Assembly: GCA_963969495.1 (NCBI GenBank)
Contig: OZ018329.1
Span: forward strand, 143,448,021 to 143,512,020
From: Ceratothoa steindachneri
Lineage: Eukaryota; Arthropoda; Malacostraca; Isopoda; Cymothoidae
DNA length: 64,000 bases
Direction of reading: 5' to 3'
Shown: in pieces, positions 10,500-22,919 of the stretch
How positions within the stretch are numbered: position 1 is the stretch's first letter
How the letters are laid out: each line of letters begins with the position of its first letter
Position numbers and translations under genes: made by a program
The notes under the pieces: model-generated
The model's input: only the letters and a program-made list of their open reading frames with translations
What the model was told of the DNA's origin: nothing
The model's database searches: none

Positions 10500-11447
10500 T
10501 ATCAGGGGCTTGACGTCAAGGGATTCCGTTGGAAGGAAATTCCTGGACTTAAAGGGGCCCGTACCCTTGGCGAATTATCAGGGGTTCTAAGGAAGGAACC
10601 GCGAGTTATTGAATCTATTCTTAGGGATGAAGGGAGAGGCTTTTTATTTTCCTTCTCGTATAAGTTGTGACTCGCCACATAGATATCGGCTTTTTCATGC
10701 ACTTTTTTAAGGAGTTGCACTGAAGATTTTTCACAAAGGAGCGGATCTCTGGCGTTAGCGACGACAGCAACTGATCTCGTAGGACAGTCTACCAAGAAAC
10801 CTTAATCGTGAGGGACTTTCGATGCGTCTAACAAAAATTTAAATGTCCGGGAAGATTATATCCAAAATGACGCAAGGTCATATTTGGTTGGATGCGGGCA
10901 TGGCGAAATTTGGTTTGCTAGAATTCAGGCATCATATTGTACGCCGCGAGAAGTTCGGATTTGAGGGTTAGGAAATCCAGCGTAACTTCCTAGGGGAGCA
11001 ATACGACTAAGTCTCAGAGCCGCGAGCTAAGTAGATGAAGAAGCTCAGAGACACCGTCCGTCTCTATGTCCTAATGATTACCTTCAAAAAATTCCTCGAA
11101 GTGAGTGAGAAAAGATCCAAAATCCTCTCTTTATTTGAACGTGGGGAGTTTAACGAAGGCGAATTGAGGAGTTCCTACACGGGGATTTACTGAAAGGGTT
11201 TCAAGCCGATCATGATTTGATTTCAACTCATATTGGCGAATTTTCTGCAGCTCTTCGCTCTCTCTAATTTCTCTTTGTTCACGTTCAGCTCTTTCTCTAA
11301 TCTCGTTTTGTTCACGTTCAGCTAATCTCTAATCTCTTTTTGTTCAGCTCTCTTTTTTCTCTCTTCTTCTTGTACATACGTGACAAGGTCTTTGGCACTT
11401 AAACCGAGGGATTCTCTTTCGAGTTTAAATATCTCAAACGAGGACAT
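10500..11447 (-). pseudogene. Gypsy gag with N-terminal coiled coil
   Basis: A start codon at 11447 (minus) opens MSSFEIFKLERESLGLSAKD followed by LVTYVQEEERKKRAEQKEIRD, then a stop/frameshift and repeats of the type ERAEREQREIRE, a charged coiled coil typical of gag in this Gypsy group (the region 11260-11400). Farther on (10500-10795) another open frame contains LLKKVHEKADIYVASHNLYE, similar to the C-terminal capsid part of such gags, ending in a basic Pro-rich tail. Frameshifts separate the pieces. The related gag coiled coil at 39300-39720 supports the assignment. Confidence 0.6.
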
Positions 11448-11929
11448 TTCGTTGGCCGGAAGAAAAGGTTTTAATGAGCCGTTGGCACAGGATGGAGGAA
11501 GCTTGGCTCAAAAATTACTGACACACGGAGGAATATGTTTGTTTAAACGCGGAAGCTTTGGTATCCAAATACTAAAACTAATATAATAAACGATTAAACA
11601 AATAAAAAAAGAAAAAAATAATGGAGTCTTAGTGAGATGAGTAGGGCTCAGACTCTACTAATCCTTTGGGGATTAAAGTGACCTTGGGAAAAATTCTGTC
11701 GCCTAACGAAATTTTCCTATTAAAGGTTGTCGGTCCAAACACACATAAAAATACTAAGCGATAAATATATATGGCAGGATTGTTTTCTATTTTGTTCTGT
11801 TTTTGCAACTCAAACGGTAATCAGATTTGGAAATTACAATAAAGTTAAAGGGTTGATTTAAAAAATCTCTCGAAAGACCTTTTAAAGACCCTGACACACT
11901 TGATCACCAGATTTTATATTAGAGTAATT

Positions 11930-13110
11930 AATATATAAGTATATTTCGTGAAATGGCCAGACTATATTTATATATACAAAGGTACTTTAGGTCTTGGGGC
12001 CGAAGTTGGTTGAAGACGGCTGGTTGAAGGAGAAATTGTTATGAGTCAAGTGGGGATGGTTTATTATTAATTTTGCAGGGTCCTTTCAACAAATAATTTA
12101 GAGTGCAAGTTGGCCAAAGAGTAACAGTAGCTGGTACGCACTGGGGTTGCAAAAGAAAGACAATTACGAAAATATATCTTTACTAACAAAAAAATGATAT
12201 GTATATTTACACAAAAATTGGGTTTAAAGGGAATGGTCACCAGACGGGGTTAAAAGTCCACACGAGATACAGGTAATTAATTAAGGGAGTAAAAAGGTCA
12301 CATTCAGTTTTGTGATTTAAATGGAGATTTTAAACTGTGGCATTCACACAAATAATGGATCAAGGGAGTAAGCCAGATTCAAGAACAATCTACAGTCTGC
12401 AACGGTTAGGATTAACTTAAATGCTCATTGCCGAAAAGGGGCTAGTTGTAGTACGAGAAATGGTACGGGAGAAGTCGGTTTACCTCTTGCTTCAGACGAC
12501 AGAACATTTGTCTAGACCTTGGAGTCAGGAATCCTTGTCAAGTATTTGCCGATTGACTATGGCAGAGTTCACTGATGTCGAAGCTTGCCGATTGACTATG
12601 GCGAGATTCACGGATGGGGATACTTGCCGATTAACTATGGCAGAATTCACGGAATGATTTAGCCTTGAACTCGAATCGAAATCGCCGCTGGTGGGTGTAG
12701 GGGCAGCGCCCTTCAGCTCATTAGCCGGAAAAGGTAGAAGTCTAACAGTGCTGCTCTCTAAACAGTGTCGAAGTGTTATATAGGCGCCTGGTGGGGTGGA
12801 TCCAAACGTACGCGCTAATTTGGGGAAAAGTCGGCGACTCCTTCGGGAGAAGGGGATATCATGATAACGTTGGTTGGAATGTCCACTGGATTTCAATCTT
12901 TGAGCGGAAAGTCAGAATGCTAGTGGAGCGGTGGTCGTGGGAGATGATGACGTCTGTGCCTGAGCAAATACAGCTGAGGCGTATGATAACGGCGTCGGCC
13001 GCCTTCTTACTCAGGTTCAGCCATGCTTTCTCAGCTCTATGCGGTGATCTTCGGATCCACGTGGGTATAAAAAGGCCTTCGACTTCATTTTGTTACAAGA
13101 TCCTTGGATT
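11930..13110 (-). repeat. Right LTR (5' LTR) of the minus-strand Gypsy element
   Basis: Matches the left LTR from the TGGCCAGACTATATTTATAT segment (11953) to about 13110. On the minus strand the primer-binding site should follow its end near 11910; TGGTGATCAAGTG there is a candidate but the matching tRNA was not established. Confidence 0.8.
12547..12657. repeat. 39-bp minisatellite inside right LTR
   Basis: Units start at 12547, 12586 and 12625, period exactly 39, with the same consensus as in the left LTR. Confidence 0.85.
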
Positions 13111-13114
13111 TTCC

Positions 13115-14135
13115 CTGGCCAATTATATGGATAAGGTTGTGATAAATATAAAAGTGTTCAGATCTTTTTAATCATAAAGTAGGGAAGTATGCTTGACATT
13201 GTTGATAATATAGGCTCAATATTAAGAGAGGGGATGTATTAACTTTAAAAATTTAGCATAAATAACGGGCTATTTTACAAACTTCAGAGCTGTTGATTAA
13301 TTAAGTATTGAAAAGTTTTCTTATTTGTTTTTTTTAACCACTCCAATTGATCACCTGAAATTACCACCAATTTGGCAATCCTACTCAATGACGAATCCCC
13401 CAAATATTGCGAGTAAATGGACAACAAATAGAGTTGGCACATAATGGACATTAATTGCTTCTATTAAGATTTTATCAATTTTAATTCTTATTGTTCAATG
13501 TTAGGTTTTAATTATTTTAGGCAATATATTTTAACAGAATTTGTAAATCGAGGTCTTTTCGGTAATTGCACATCCAATGATTATTATTTTTATTAACTTT
13601 ATCATACTGCTTTGCCAGCCACACATAGACAACCCTATATTTCTACGCATCCTTCTATTCTGATACATCAGGATCTCTCAGAAGCTTTTGATAATCTCAT
13701 TAATACTATTTTTCCTATCTTTCTTAATTTCCTGGGTATTTCAGGAATCCTCCCAGCTGGTTCGCTCCATATACAGTCTCTTTTTATTGAAGGTGATATA
13801 TTTGTGTTGGCTTCCACTGCTGTTTTGTAATTATCTTCTTACTTTGGCATTTTTATTCGTTTCTTTATCAGTCATTTAATTCATATGCTTATAACATGCA
13901 AGTGTATCTTGAAATCTCTCTATCATTAATTTTTTAGACTAATAAATCTTCTATCTGCTTAGAGCTTTATTCCAGAATAGCTCTCGGGCAACCTTCAGAG
14001 AATCAACCATACAAATCTGAATTAATAATTGTACATACTTTATTGGATTTGGCTCAATGTTAAGCTATTTCAACTTTGTGCACCGAGAAAACTCCCTAAT
14101 TTCAATTTCTAAAATTGTAAATTACAGCATGACCT
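13115..14135. other. AT-rich stretch with no recognised gene
   Basis: Short hydrophobic open frames (13612-13879) follow from T-rich composition. No domain is recognised. Confidence 0.4.
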
Positions 14136-14139
14136 TTGA

Positions 14140-15115
14140 GAGATAATTGTCCGTTAAAGTTGATGTTGCCTGTGAAGCGATGCCCTCGAAGGACCACCGT
14201 GAGAGGAAGCCACCTCGAAAAGACCCCTCTCTTCTTTCAAGACCACGTGTCCCTAGCGTGAGAATTTTAGAAAGTTCGAGAAAGAATCAGTTTCCTGCTG
14301 GATCACCCATCACAGATGTGTTTGCTTTCGGATGCCTTCGTCTCATCCCTCCCCTGTGATAACACCTTGGGCAACCATCCAGTTACCCATGCTTCCCAGG
14401 CATGTCTATTTCCTATCTAGGGCAGACACATTATCCCTACCTCAATATCACAAGGCAAGTTTCACTGTCTCGTTATCATGAAGTGTATTTGCATATACTA
14501 GTGCCAATAATCCTATAGGGACTGCCGGGCCCTAAGAGGTCCATAGAATAATTTCGGCGTGTTATATAGTTTCTTGGTGTAACTACGTGCAGCATGGGAA
14601 CCTCGTAAGGGGCGCTGCGATCTGCCTTCTTGGCCGCCATGCTGACGGGACTCAGCGCCTCGTCCGGCCCATGCTTAGCCTCTTCTCCTTCCCTCTAACA
14701 GCTTGTGTTTTTACCGTACTTCCTGACTTTTCCAATAACCTCTCCTACAACTTTCTCTGGTCGGCCTCTAATTTCACAGGGTAGACCCCAATCAGCTTCC
14801 TCTCACCCAACTATCCCGAATTGGGGCTGAGGGGGGGGGGAATGTTCCCTCACCCTTGAGCTCCGGCATGAGGCGGTGGTTTTTAACCACCTGCTTTATC
14901 CCCACTCACACTTTCCTCAGATACCCTTTCTTCCTCCTTCTCTGTCTATTAATTTTACGCCGTGCTCAAGGTGGAACTCCATGCTGATACAGTGCCAGGT
15001 CACTAGGCAGGAAAAGTGGCCTCAAATGACGGCAGCTGGTTCTGCCGGCCCCTTGTTCACCCCTCGCAGAGCGGGCTACTTCGTGGGGTGAGGAGCGTTT
15101 GCGTCCAGTGACAAT
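14140..15115. other. GC-richer island, probably a repeat of unknown class
   Basis: Base composition is clearly richer in G+C than both flanks, with sharp edges near 14140 and 15115. Open frames of about 65-72 codons occur on the plus strand (14147, 14587, 14876) with no recognisable domain. The block contains GGGGCTGAGGGGGGGGGG and CCGGC-rich segments. A transposon UTR or LTR pair is possible; no terminal repeat was found. Confidence 0.3.
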
Positions 15116-15119
15116 TACA

Positions 15120-16330
15120 GGGTCACCATGCAAATTAATGATTTAAATAAAAAAACTAATACTATATCCTCTATAATTTTTGCATATTTGCTTATTCTGT
15201 TTATGAGAACGTATTATAGGAATTTTATAATAAAGAGTTGCCATGATATTAATATCGGTCTTAGAAAATAAAGTAAAATGCTTCTGAGTTTTTTTAATTG
15301 TTCCAAATTTGTGAAAACTATTTAAACACAAGTGTCTCAATGCAAAGGCCACTCTTAAGATGTGCTAATGCTCATTCTTCTTTAAAATTCAAAGATTGTT
15401 ATGGCACCTTTTAAGCTACATTATGTTAGAACTATTCATAACTGATCGCGGAAAGTGAAACAGAGATAATGCAATAGAGGTGATGCTGTCACATTAGCCG
15501 TAAAAAAATGAGAGAGAGCTGTATAGAAATCTGTTGAATATTGATAAGTATCAATGTTTTATCGGTTAAAAAATTCCATTGATGAATACTGCAATTGATT
15601 TTAGTACCCTAGCAGCCCATGTGAGACTTTTTCTCGACACTAAAAAGAATTATTGCGGTAGTTTAGGAAGTTTTTTCTCCTCCATATTTCAGGTATCTTG
15701 CGCTATCCGATAACCTTTTATTTAAGCTATTAGAACATCTCCTAAATGGCAAAGGTTTTATTTATATGATCGTATCTACTCATATATTTCATCAAAACCA
15801 AATGAACTCAACAATATTGGTAAATCCTGCTAATTTAGAGATTAGGAGAACATTAGCGATGAAAATAAAAAAAATCCATACTTTGCTAAATAAATGTAAT
15901 TTTATATATTAATATTTATTTTAGCTCCCCATAAGTAACTAATAAACGAAGTTTAAGCATAAATAGTTCTGTAAGGCTACATTTATGATTTCCATCGTGT
16001 TTGTTCATTTCTTAGGTACCAACACTTGGGGTTGGAAGCCATTTTCAAGGACCGAAAATTAAATAAAAAGGTGCATAGGATTTTGGATATGCTCTTAACA
16101 TGGTAATTATTTTGGTATATTTGTGATAAAAATTAAAATTATGTAGAATTGAGCACAACATTTAAATAAATGAGTTTAGAAGACTTTTATCTGTTTATCT
16201 ATAAACATCTGTAGATTTTTCTTTAGGGGGATATGAAGGGTAAATATAAAATAATGAAAATGAATTTGAATTATATGTAAATAAATGAAAAGGTTATAAT
16301 ATTAATTAATAATAATCTTTATTCTTAATG
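15120..16330. other. AT-rich stretch with no recognised gene
   Basis: No open frame with similarity that I recognise, apart from possible decayed tail of the Penelope-like element at 16335. Confidence 0.4.
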
Positions 16331-16334
16331 TAGG

Positions 16335-16830
16335 CTTCAGTTTTATGACTTATCCCGAGGAGTGCACCAATACGAGCATATAAAGTGAGATGCGTTGAAC
16401 CTAAATAAACCTCAGATTTTCACCGCAAGCAGTTACATTCATAAATTATAATGGATCGAAGCAGCAGTTGCACGTAGGCTTTATTGTTAAAAAGGCGTCG
16501 TAATTTGTGTTGGTTTTGGAATACGGTTTCAAAGTTTCTAGCGGGGAAGGTGTGTTTAGGATAGGTGTTGAGAATGGAGTTGAGATATTCTATTTAATGC
16601 AGGGTTTTGAACCATTCACTTAACGACGTTATAATACTGGACTTTAGGGTTAAACATTGCCAAGAAATGTTCAGCTAGTTCGGTCAATAAGTATTATCCG
16701 GTATCCATTTTAGGCGAAGTAATTTGAGAGAAAGTCAACTTCGTTGTGAAAGCTGAGGTGAAGGGTGGAAAGGTTAAATGCACGCAAAGAAGAGAGGGTG
16801 TCTCAATATTTTGACGACTTCGCTTTGATT
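16335..16830 (-). pseudogene. Penelope-like element: RT C-terminus and GIY-YIG endonuclease
   Basis: Minus strand. Around 16690-16790 a frame reads AFNLSTLHLSFHNEVDFLSN then YFA, stop, NGYRI, which fits the conserved region after the RT domain of Penelope-like elements (FH.EV.FL...F..NGYP). After frameshifts, 16345-16510 reads IIYECNCLR, stop, KSEVYLGSTHLTLYARIGAL then LGISHKT: the GIY-YIG nuclease hallmark (IY.C.C...YLGST...L..RI..L.G.S..T). Catalytic nuclease activity and RT are known for this family; here several stops break the frame. The RT core should lie above 16830 but is not recognisable. PLEs are a separate retroelement group from LTR and LINE elements. Confidence 0.75.
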
Positions 16831-16839
16831 AGCATTAAC

Positions 16840-18420
16840 TTTCTTATGAATAATTTTTTTTTGTAATAAAAATTCAGATTTATATAACTGATATTAGAGT
16901 GACGAAGCAAATGAAAAAGAGGCCCGCTGTGATCGTTACCATAAAAGCCCACCGTAAGGATACAGAGATTGGTCGCTTCTGAAAGTTGCCCGATATTGTG
17001 TTGCCAAAGATAGAAAAGACCTGAGACCTACAAATAAGGATGAAACATTAGCAGCAAAACGCAGTACACACGAATACGGTTCTATACCATCACAACCCAA
17101 GAATTGGTTCAGAAAGTATAGGTAAGTATTCAAGAAAATCATTAATAGTCGATCGGATATCTTGCCAAAGACGTAAAACTGGTAGCCAGAGGTAAGGCTG
17201 TTCGAAAGTGGTGTGATTACCAAAGTGATTTGTCACCGAATATTGGTACCACTCTTAAGGGAGCCAAAGGAGTTTCTTAATTCGACTAGGTGGGTACTTG
17301 GTTTCTTCCTCTGTGAATGTTTTATATTACAAGGCTCTGACTCCAAAAGTAGAAAGCTCTTTTTTTTCTTAATCGGTTGGGTAAATGGTGATCGGAGATT
17401 TCCTCAAAGGTACAAGGATTTTTGGAGACAGATTCAATATTTCTTATTTGGAATCGTCTTCAGATCACTTTTTTTGATAAAAGAATTCATCCTTAAACGC
17501 ATTCCACCTCCCTTTTTACATAACAGCTCAAATGTATGAATGCGATCTTTTAAGAACGACTTATAATAAATTTATATATTTAAACAGTTCCCATAACATA
17601 AAATTAGTTCTCTCATCTTACATTAACATATTTTATTAATTCTTACATAACTATAAAATCTTATAATTGGAATATAATAATAAAAGGAGTTAATACAACA
17701 ATTTCATTAATATAAGAAAAAGAATGAGTTGCTTCATAGGTCTTGTATTGGTGTCAATACTCTTTGTTTTCATCAATCAAACCTGACTTATATTAAATAT
17801 ATTGAAAAGATAAAATAAAAGGTACTATATATAGACTTTTACATGAATTTTATATTTATTTGCCAAAATTTACTCTATTCCACTCTTTCGTTGCTTTTTA
17901 AAAATTCGTTTAAATTTATTCATATGGTGGTAATGGAAATAAAAATTATTTCGTTAGTGCTAAAATAGGCAAGTGATTGAGATAATGACAATGGTTTAGA
18001 AAAATATAACTAAGCTGTTAAATTTAGGTTATAATACACAAGAGAAATATTTACAATTCGGGATCAGTGCTTTTTCTATTATTTTTAAAATCCCTATTCA
18101 TGTAATCCTTTTTGGTTAAAGCCTCCCCAAAATAAAAGACTTTATGAAACTCTAAATTGCTAATTTTTTAGATATCTTTGATTGTTTCATTTTGTCTTGT
18201 GATGTGAGTGCTACATAAGACTATAGACTAAAGGTTTCAAAAGCGCGTAGCGGTAGGGATTGACTATCGCTATTCGTAAATGATGAACTTTCAAGAATAT
18301 AACATTGAACAGTTTCCCTCACACAGGGTTGTAGAGGAAAGCGCCAATAAATTTTCCAACAAACCCCTTTAGGCACTTTTAAACACGAGACCACCCATCG
18401 TTTTTATGACAAATCGGCTC
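16840..18420. other. AT-rich stretch with no recognised gene
   Basis: Two open frames (minus 16936-17223, plus 17213-17539) have no motif I recognise. The minus-strand one sits where PLE RT would be expected but shows no RT motifs. Confidence 0.35.
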
Positions 18421-18434
18421 TACATAACGATGGG

Positions 18435-18960
18435 GTGTTCAGGGTTCATACCTGGGCAGAAGATCCTATCCAAGCATACCTACCATACATAATATACTCC
18501 AATTCCTCTTTAACCAAAAACTGATCAACATAATCAATCCAACTTATTCGCCATTTCCTAGACCTTCTCACAGCTTGACTCTCAGTCACGTCTATTTTCT
18601 TGACAAGTTTATTTGGATACATCCATCTTATATGCTCAAACTTCTTATAAACACTTTTATTCACAACCATATCCACACCCTTATTCTCAATCCAATCACC
18701 CAGTCTTTATTCACTCTATCTATCTTTCGTACACCAATGAATCGATCTCATGTTATCTATTTGCACTGCTCTGGTTCGAAATTATTCCTTCTCTTTCTAT
18801 ACTATAGGTAACCTTTCGTACACTACAGCATCCTCTCAGGTATCTTCCTTGCGCACCTTAAACGAAAACCCTCACTATTCATTGAATATCTATTACACCA
18901 AACTCGTTTTTCCACTAAAATCTTTGTGGTCGCAATCTGCTTGATCGTAGATACTGAAAA
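18435..18960 (-). pseudogene. RTE-like LINE, C-terminal fragment
   Basis: The minus-strand frame 18446-18676 reads VYKKFEHIRWMYPNKLVKKI and later RRSRKWRISWIDYVDQFLVK, which corresponds to the RTE-type tail motif (W.GHI.RM...R..KK......R.RGRPR..W.D.V...L). Upstream at 18680-18790 a shifted frame gives AVQIDNMRSIHWCTKDR, like the region (..LR...GV...DR..) that precedes it. RT palm motifs are not recognisable, so only the 3' part survives, as expected of a 5'-truncated LINE. Confidence 0.6.
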
Positions 18961-19154
18961 CTTGACCCTTGTTTAAGGGTGAAATAATAAATTCAGATCT
19001 GACAGCACTTCATTTTTCCAAGCAACATCCATTACTTTACTTTTTTATGTATTTACTTTTATACTCCTCTCAAACTCTCTTAGAGAAGCTTCACTCAAAA
19101 TTTCCAATTAACTCTCACTGCAACTACTAACACCAGCATTCACACATATAAATA

Positions 19155-19930
19155 TGCACATGCAATTAATCTACTAAAATCGTATAAATTTTTTCATACA
19201 CATAGAAGTTAATTGAGCTGAAATCTTTTCTAACCATTTCGGGTCACGCCAAAAGTTCTTTGAGACACAGAGGTGGCTGGGCCTCGTTTATTGTCACAGA
19301 GCCGTGAAAAACCATATTTTATTTTCTAAAATTATCTCTGTTCCCCAGATAAAATTATCTTGCAGACACTTGAATCAAAACTACTTGTTTACTTTCTCTC
19401 TATCCCCCTGAACACATGTACTAACCTTCAATTAAACTAAGCTCAACCCTATGCTTACATTTCTTGACAAGTTAAACAACGTCTAAAATAACCCTCAAGG
19501 CAGTACGTAATACACACAAGCTGTAAAAACTGAATAGTAGTAAGACAGTATGAAATTCCGTCATAAGTAACAAAGTCGACACTCCGCTCAAGATGAGGAA
19601 GCGTAGGCCAAAGTAAACCACAACATTAGTAGGCCAGCTTCAAAAACCCGACTTCTACACTAAAAGAATTGCAAGAGGTTAGGTCTACCAAGTCTCCGTC
19701 CAATAAAGTCTCCTAGAATTTGCCTTCAAGGTTTTTCCTCATCTTAAGTGTAATCAACTAGTCCTCTTACCCAGCCTAAACGCCAAAAATCAACTAGAGG
19801 ATAATCATCCTCAATTGGACTCAGACTAAACTTTGAGCGCAGATATAAATTACACCAAAACCCGCTACATTCCTTTCTAGAAACTCCCCCCCCCCCCGCA
19901 ACTTCGCATTCAATCACTTATAACTGGTAA
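19155..19930 (+). repeat. 5' LTR of plus-strand Gypsy element
   Basis: Begins near ATGCACATGCAATTAATCTA (19155) and ends near ATAACTGGTAACCC (about 19930), matching 24136-24965. Exact ends and target duplication not resolved. Confidence 0.75.
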
Positions 19931-19966
19931 CCCACAGGCCATACTATTAATTGCTGACGCATCTGT

Positions 19967-20340
19967 TTGGACGAGAAGAGTGATCTGAAGGTAGAGTCGC
20001 AGAACGAGCAACGAGCGGACTATAGAGAACCAGGAATTTCTAACGCAATATGGATCAGGGGTCCCGTTCTTAAAGAAACTGAAGTAGCGGGATGGTTAAA
20101 AATATTGGAAGCACAATTCCACATTTCACGGATAAATCGTGATGACAAAATTTTACCATATCTTTGCTTCTTCACTTCACGAGACAGTTGATCGTCTTTC
20201 TGATGCGGTCATTTCATCGCAGAACTACCCTTTCTTAAGGTCCGAGGTGATTGGTGTTTTTTGGAAGACAAAGCCTGAGCTTTTCAAGAAATTAATAGCA
20301 TCATCCTCACTTACGGGACGACCATCATTCATATCTCAAA
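19967..20340 (+). pseudogene. Gypsy gag
   Basis: Two overlapping frames (19967-20191 and 20139-20375) together show AGWLKILEAQFHISRINRDD, then RLSDAVISSQNYPFLRSEVI, and KLIASSSLTGRPS. This fits the capsid-like gag of one arthropod Gypsy group (WF..EAQF....I..D..K, ..PY..L+..+I, ..L....GDRKPS). The frame change near 20140-20190 is a disabling shift. A zinc-knuckle-like end is not clear. It follows the 5' LTR after about 40 bases of leader, so little room remains for a normal primer-binding region. Confidence 0.65.
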
Positions 20341-20559
20341 GAGCTACAAAGTACAGCACTGTAAGTTGGAGTTGATGAGGACCTTGTGAGGCCCAAGTTC
20401 ATATAATCCTTACCGCCGAACATTGCGCACTTTATCGCCACGAAGAAGGACTTGACTCTGGCCCAATAGGAAAATTTGCAGACAAAGTAATGCCATTATA
20501 TAGAGCTAAGTAGTTTAGTGAAAATAATAGTGAAACATTTGAAAGTGGTGGGACATCTT

Positions 20560-21240
20560 TTCCCGATATGTCTTATTAGTGTTAATCAAGTGTAATAATC
20601 AAATCAATTATGTGCAATATAAAAAGGTGTGCGTTCAGCTATTGGCATATACCCTGATGGTAATTAACCTAATTTTGTTCCGTACAAATATAAGAGTGAT
20701 AATACAAATTGTGTACCACTATGGTTCAGACCTTACCGTAGCAATCAAATGCCTGTTGTGTGTAGTTCACATATGTACTTTAGTTCGAAAGTTAAATATT
20801 TTAAACCTTGGCAAACCTGAAAAAGCTAGGTGATAACGTACAAATGCAGCCATCATCCAGAACATGCTATCCAGCCTCCTCGAAAAACTAAACGGCACCG
20901 TGGTAAATGCGACAAACGGTGTACCAACTTTACTTATTCTCGCTCCCCTACTTAATATTAAGAAAAGTGTTTTTTTAATAGATCAGATCCGAGCGTATAC
21001 ATTAATCCGTTCACTCATCTTCAATTTTGTGAGATGCGTAATTCGAGTGTAAATATCGTTACTGTTAATGGAAAAAAATAAAAGTGGACTTATATATAGT
21101 TATGCCTAGTCTGCATCGTTCATTTAGGTGGATATTAGTAGTTACTGATACTATGTCGCCATTAGTAGGAGCCGATATTCTTGTTTACTCTGATCTTTTA
21201 GCAGCATGTGCTCGAGTTATCCTCATTGATAATCAGAGTA
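20560..21240 (+). pseudogene. Gypsy protease region
   Basis: The frame at 20864-21052 contains KSVFLIDQIRAYTLIRS, which aligns with the protease active-site segment (FL+DTGA..S+I); the Asp remains but Thr-Gly are changed to Gln-Ile. The following frame (21084-21515) contains RSFRWILVVTDTMSPLVGAD followed by ILVYSDLLA, the conserved C-terminal part of the same protease (F.W.F..AD...P++GADFL....L.VD). The upstream frame 20579-20833 may be the gag-protease linker. Confidence 0.6.
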
Positions 21241-21429
21241 AGCTCGTATCCAGAGTAAAGCAATCCAGTGCGCCCGTGGTGTCATTTATTATTAATGTTT
21301 TCTCCCATCTTCCAACCAATTGCAGGGCAGTGTTACGTAAATACGAATCTATATACAGCCCATGGTTTGTAGGTTTTAGTTTTCCACACCTAACTCTTTT
21401 GTACATAGCATCGAGACTGGCAGCGTTTC

Positions 21430-21970
21430 AGCAACTTTCGCCCACACAAGAGCACTTTCAATGGAGAATTTACAATTGCCAAAGCAACATTCGAAGATCT
21501 GTTAGGGAGGTTTAGTGCTTCCATCAAAGTTACCATGGGCTTCACCCATTCATATGGTTCATAAATATAAAAACAGCAAAATATTGAGTTTAGGGTGATT
21601 TTCGATCACTGGACCCTAAAACAAAACCAGACCGTTATCCTCTCCCCAAAATATAGAGCATGTTTAACCATCCGCATGTAAAAAAGTTCTTGTCACGACT
21701 AGATTTAGTTCGGGCATACCACCAGATTCCGATAAATCAAGTATACATAGAAAAAACTGCTGTCTGAATTCCATTTGGCCTGGGTGAATTTTTGAGATTG
21801 CCTTTCGGTCTTGAAAATGCCAGCTGCACGTTTCAACACCGTGTAGACAATTTAATTCGTGGCTTTGAATTTGTCTTCGTCTATATCGACGAGGTTCTAA
21901 TCTTCCCAGTTAATATAAATGAACACATTGAAAATCTTAACAAAGTATCAAGATATTAGCGGAGAACTAT
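21430..21970 (+). pseudogene. Gypsy reverse transcriptase
   Basis: TIAKATFEDLLGRFSASIK (about 21465-21525) and PWASPIHMVHK mark the N-terminal fingers. KTRPLSS, then LSRLDLVRAYHQIPINQVYI (21690-21750), FGLGEFLRLPFGLENASCTF and QHRVDNLIRGFEFVFVYIDE follow through 21893. The catalytic YIDD motif reads YIDE (21882-21893), so the second metal-binding Asp is Glu. Frameshifts near 21525 and 21600 and a stop at about 21765 break the frame. The region corresponds to the usual RT domain with normal spacing. Confidence 0.8.
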
Positions 21971-22299
21971 CTTCGAATTTCAATGGAAAAGTGTGAATTC
22001 ATAAAAGAGGAAATTGATATCCTAGGCCACTATGCTCAAACTCAGGTATATGCCATTGAGCGATAAAGGTCTCAGAGATCATCGCAATGCCTTTACCGAC
22101 GGAAGCTAAGGCAATACGTCGATATCTGGTCATGTTAAGTTATTACGGAAGGATGATGCCTTATTTTCCGGGAAATTCACTACTCTGACTAAACTCACAC
22201 TCCTTTACCCTAAGTCTCGAGAGCTTCTATGTAATGATGCTGCACGGGACGCGTTTAATATTATTAAGGGAGCCGTGGCAAACTCAACAAGTTAAGTCA

Positions 22300-22590
22300 C
22301 CCGTCGCCAAATGACTCACCCTACCAATTAGCGACGGACAGCTCCCATTACGTTGTAAGTGCTGCCCTGTATCAAATAGAAAATGGATCCCTATGACCGG
22401 TGATTCTTTTCTAAAGAAAATTAAGCAAGACACATAAATCATACTTTGCCTACGAGAGGGCACTCCTGGTGGTGTATCTTGCTGTGATACACCTCTGGCA
22501 CATGAGCGAAAGTCGACATGGGACCTTATGTACGGATCACCAACTATTAGTGTCTGCCCTATCCTCAACGTTATGCGCAAAAAAAAACGG
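22300..22590 (+). pseudogene. Gypsy RNase H
   Basis: The frame reads YQLATDSSHYVVSAALYQIE (22322 on), then KLSKTHKSYFAYERALLVVY, and HLWHMSESRHGTLCTDHQLL. These are the retrotransposon RNase H hallmarks: TDAS-like first Asp, the Glu in YERALL, and TDH. Two stops interrupt the middle (near 22395-22415). It sits between RT and integrase as expected. Confidence 0.75.
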
Positions 22591-22919
22591 CTAGACAACA
22601 ACATAACTAGACGTTGATGTTTAAATATGTTAATGATATAGCGTACGTACGAAGTGAAGACAATGAAGTTTCTGATTGCCTATTTTGGTATGCCAATTCA
22701 GTCAAAATATACTCATTCAACCTTTGTTCTTTGGCAGTATCAGAAAGGCAAGATAAAGATGTAAAATCGTTTCAATCCGGATTAAAATCAATTTCCTTTC
22801 CCGAAAATAGTGAACTTTGGTGTGAAATAACATCCATATATCGTTGACAAATATTTCTCTTAGCGAAGAGAAGGTCCATTTACAAGCATCTACAAAATAT
22901 ATGAAATCCAAGGATTAAA

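Larger units (their letters stand above)
7510..13110 (-). mobile_element. Ty3/Gypsy LTR retrotransposon, rearranged
   Basis: Two long direct repeats (about 7510-8700 and 11930-13110) flank an internal region that reads on the minus strand. From the right: a gag with coiled coil, a protease with an Asp-Thr-Gly motif, a linker, an integrase zinc-binding domain, and then an RT N-terminus. The RT palm, RNase H and integrase core are missing. The RT piece lies after the integrase piece, opposite to the usual Gypsy order (RT, RNase H, integrase). All reading frames are interrupted. The two LTRs differ by many substitutions and small indels, so the insertion is old. Confidence 0.8.
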
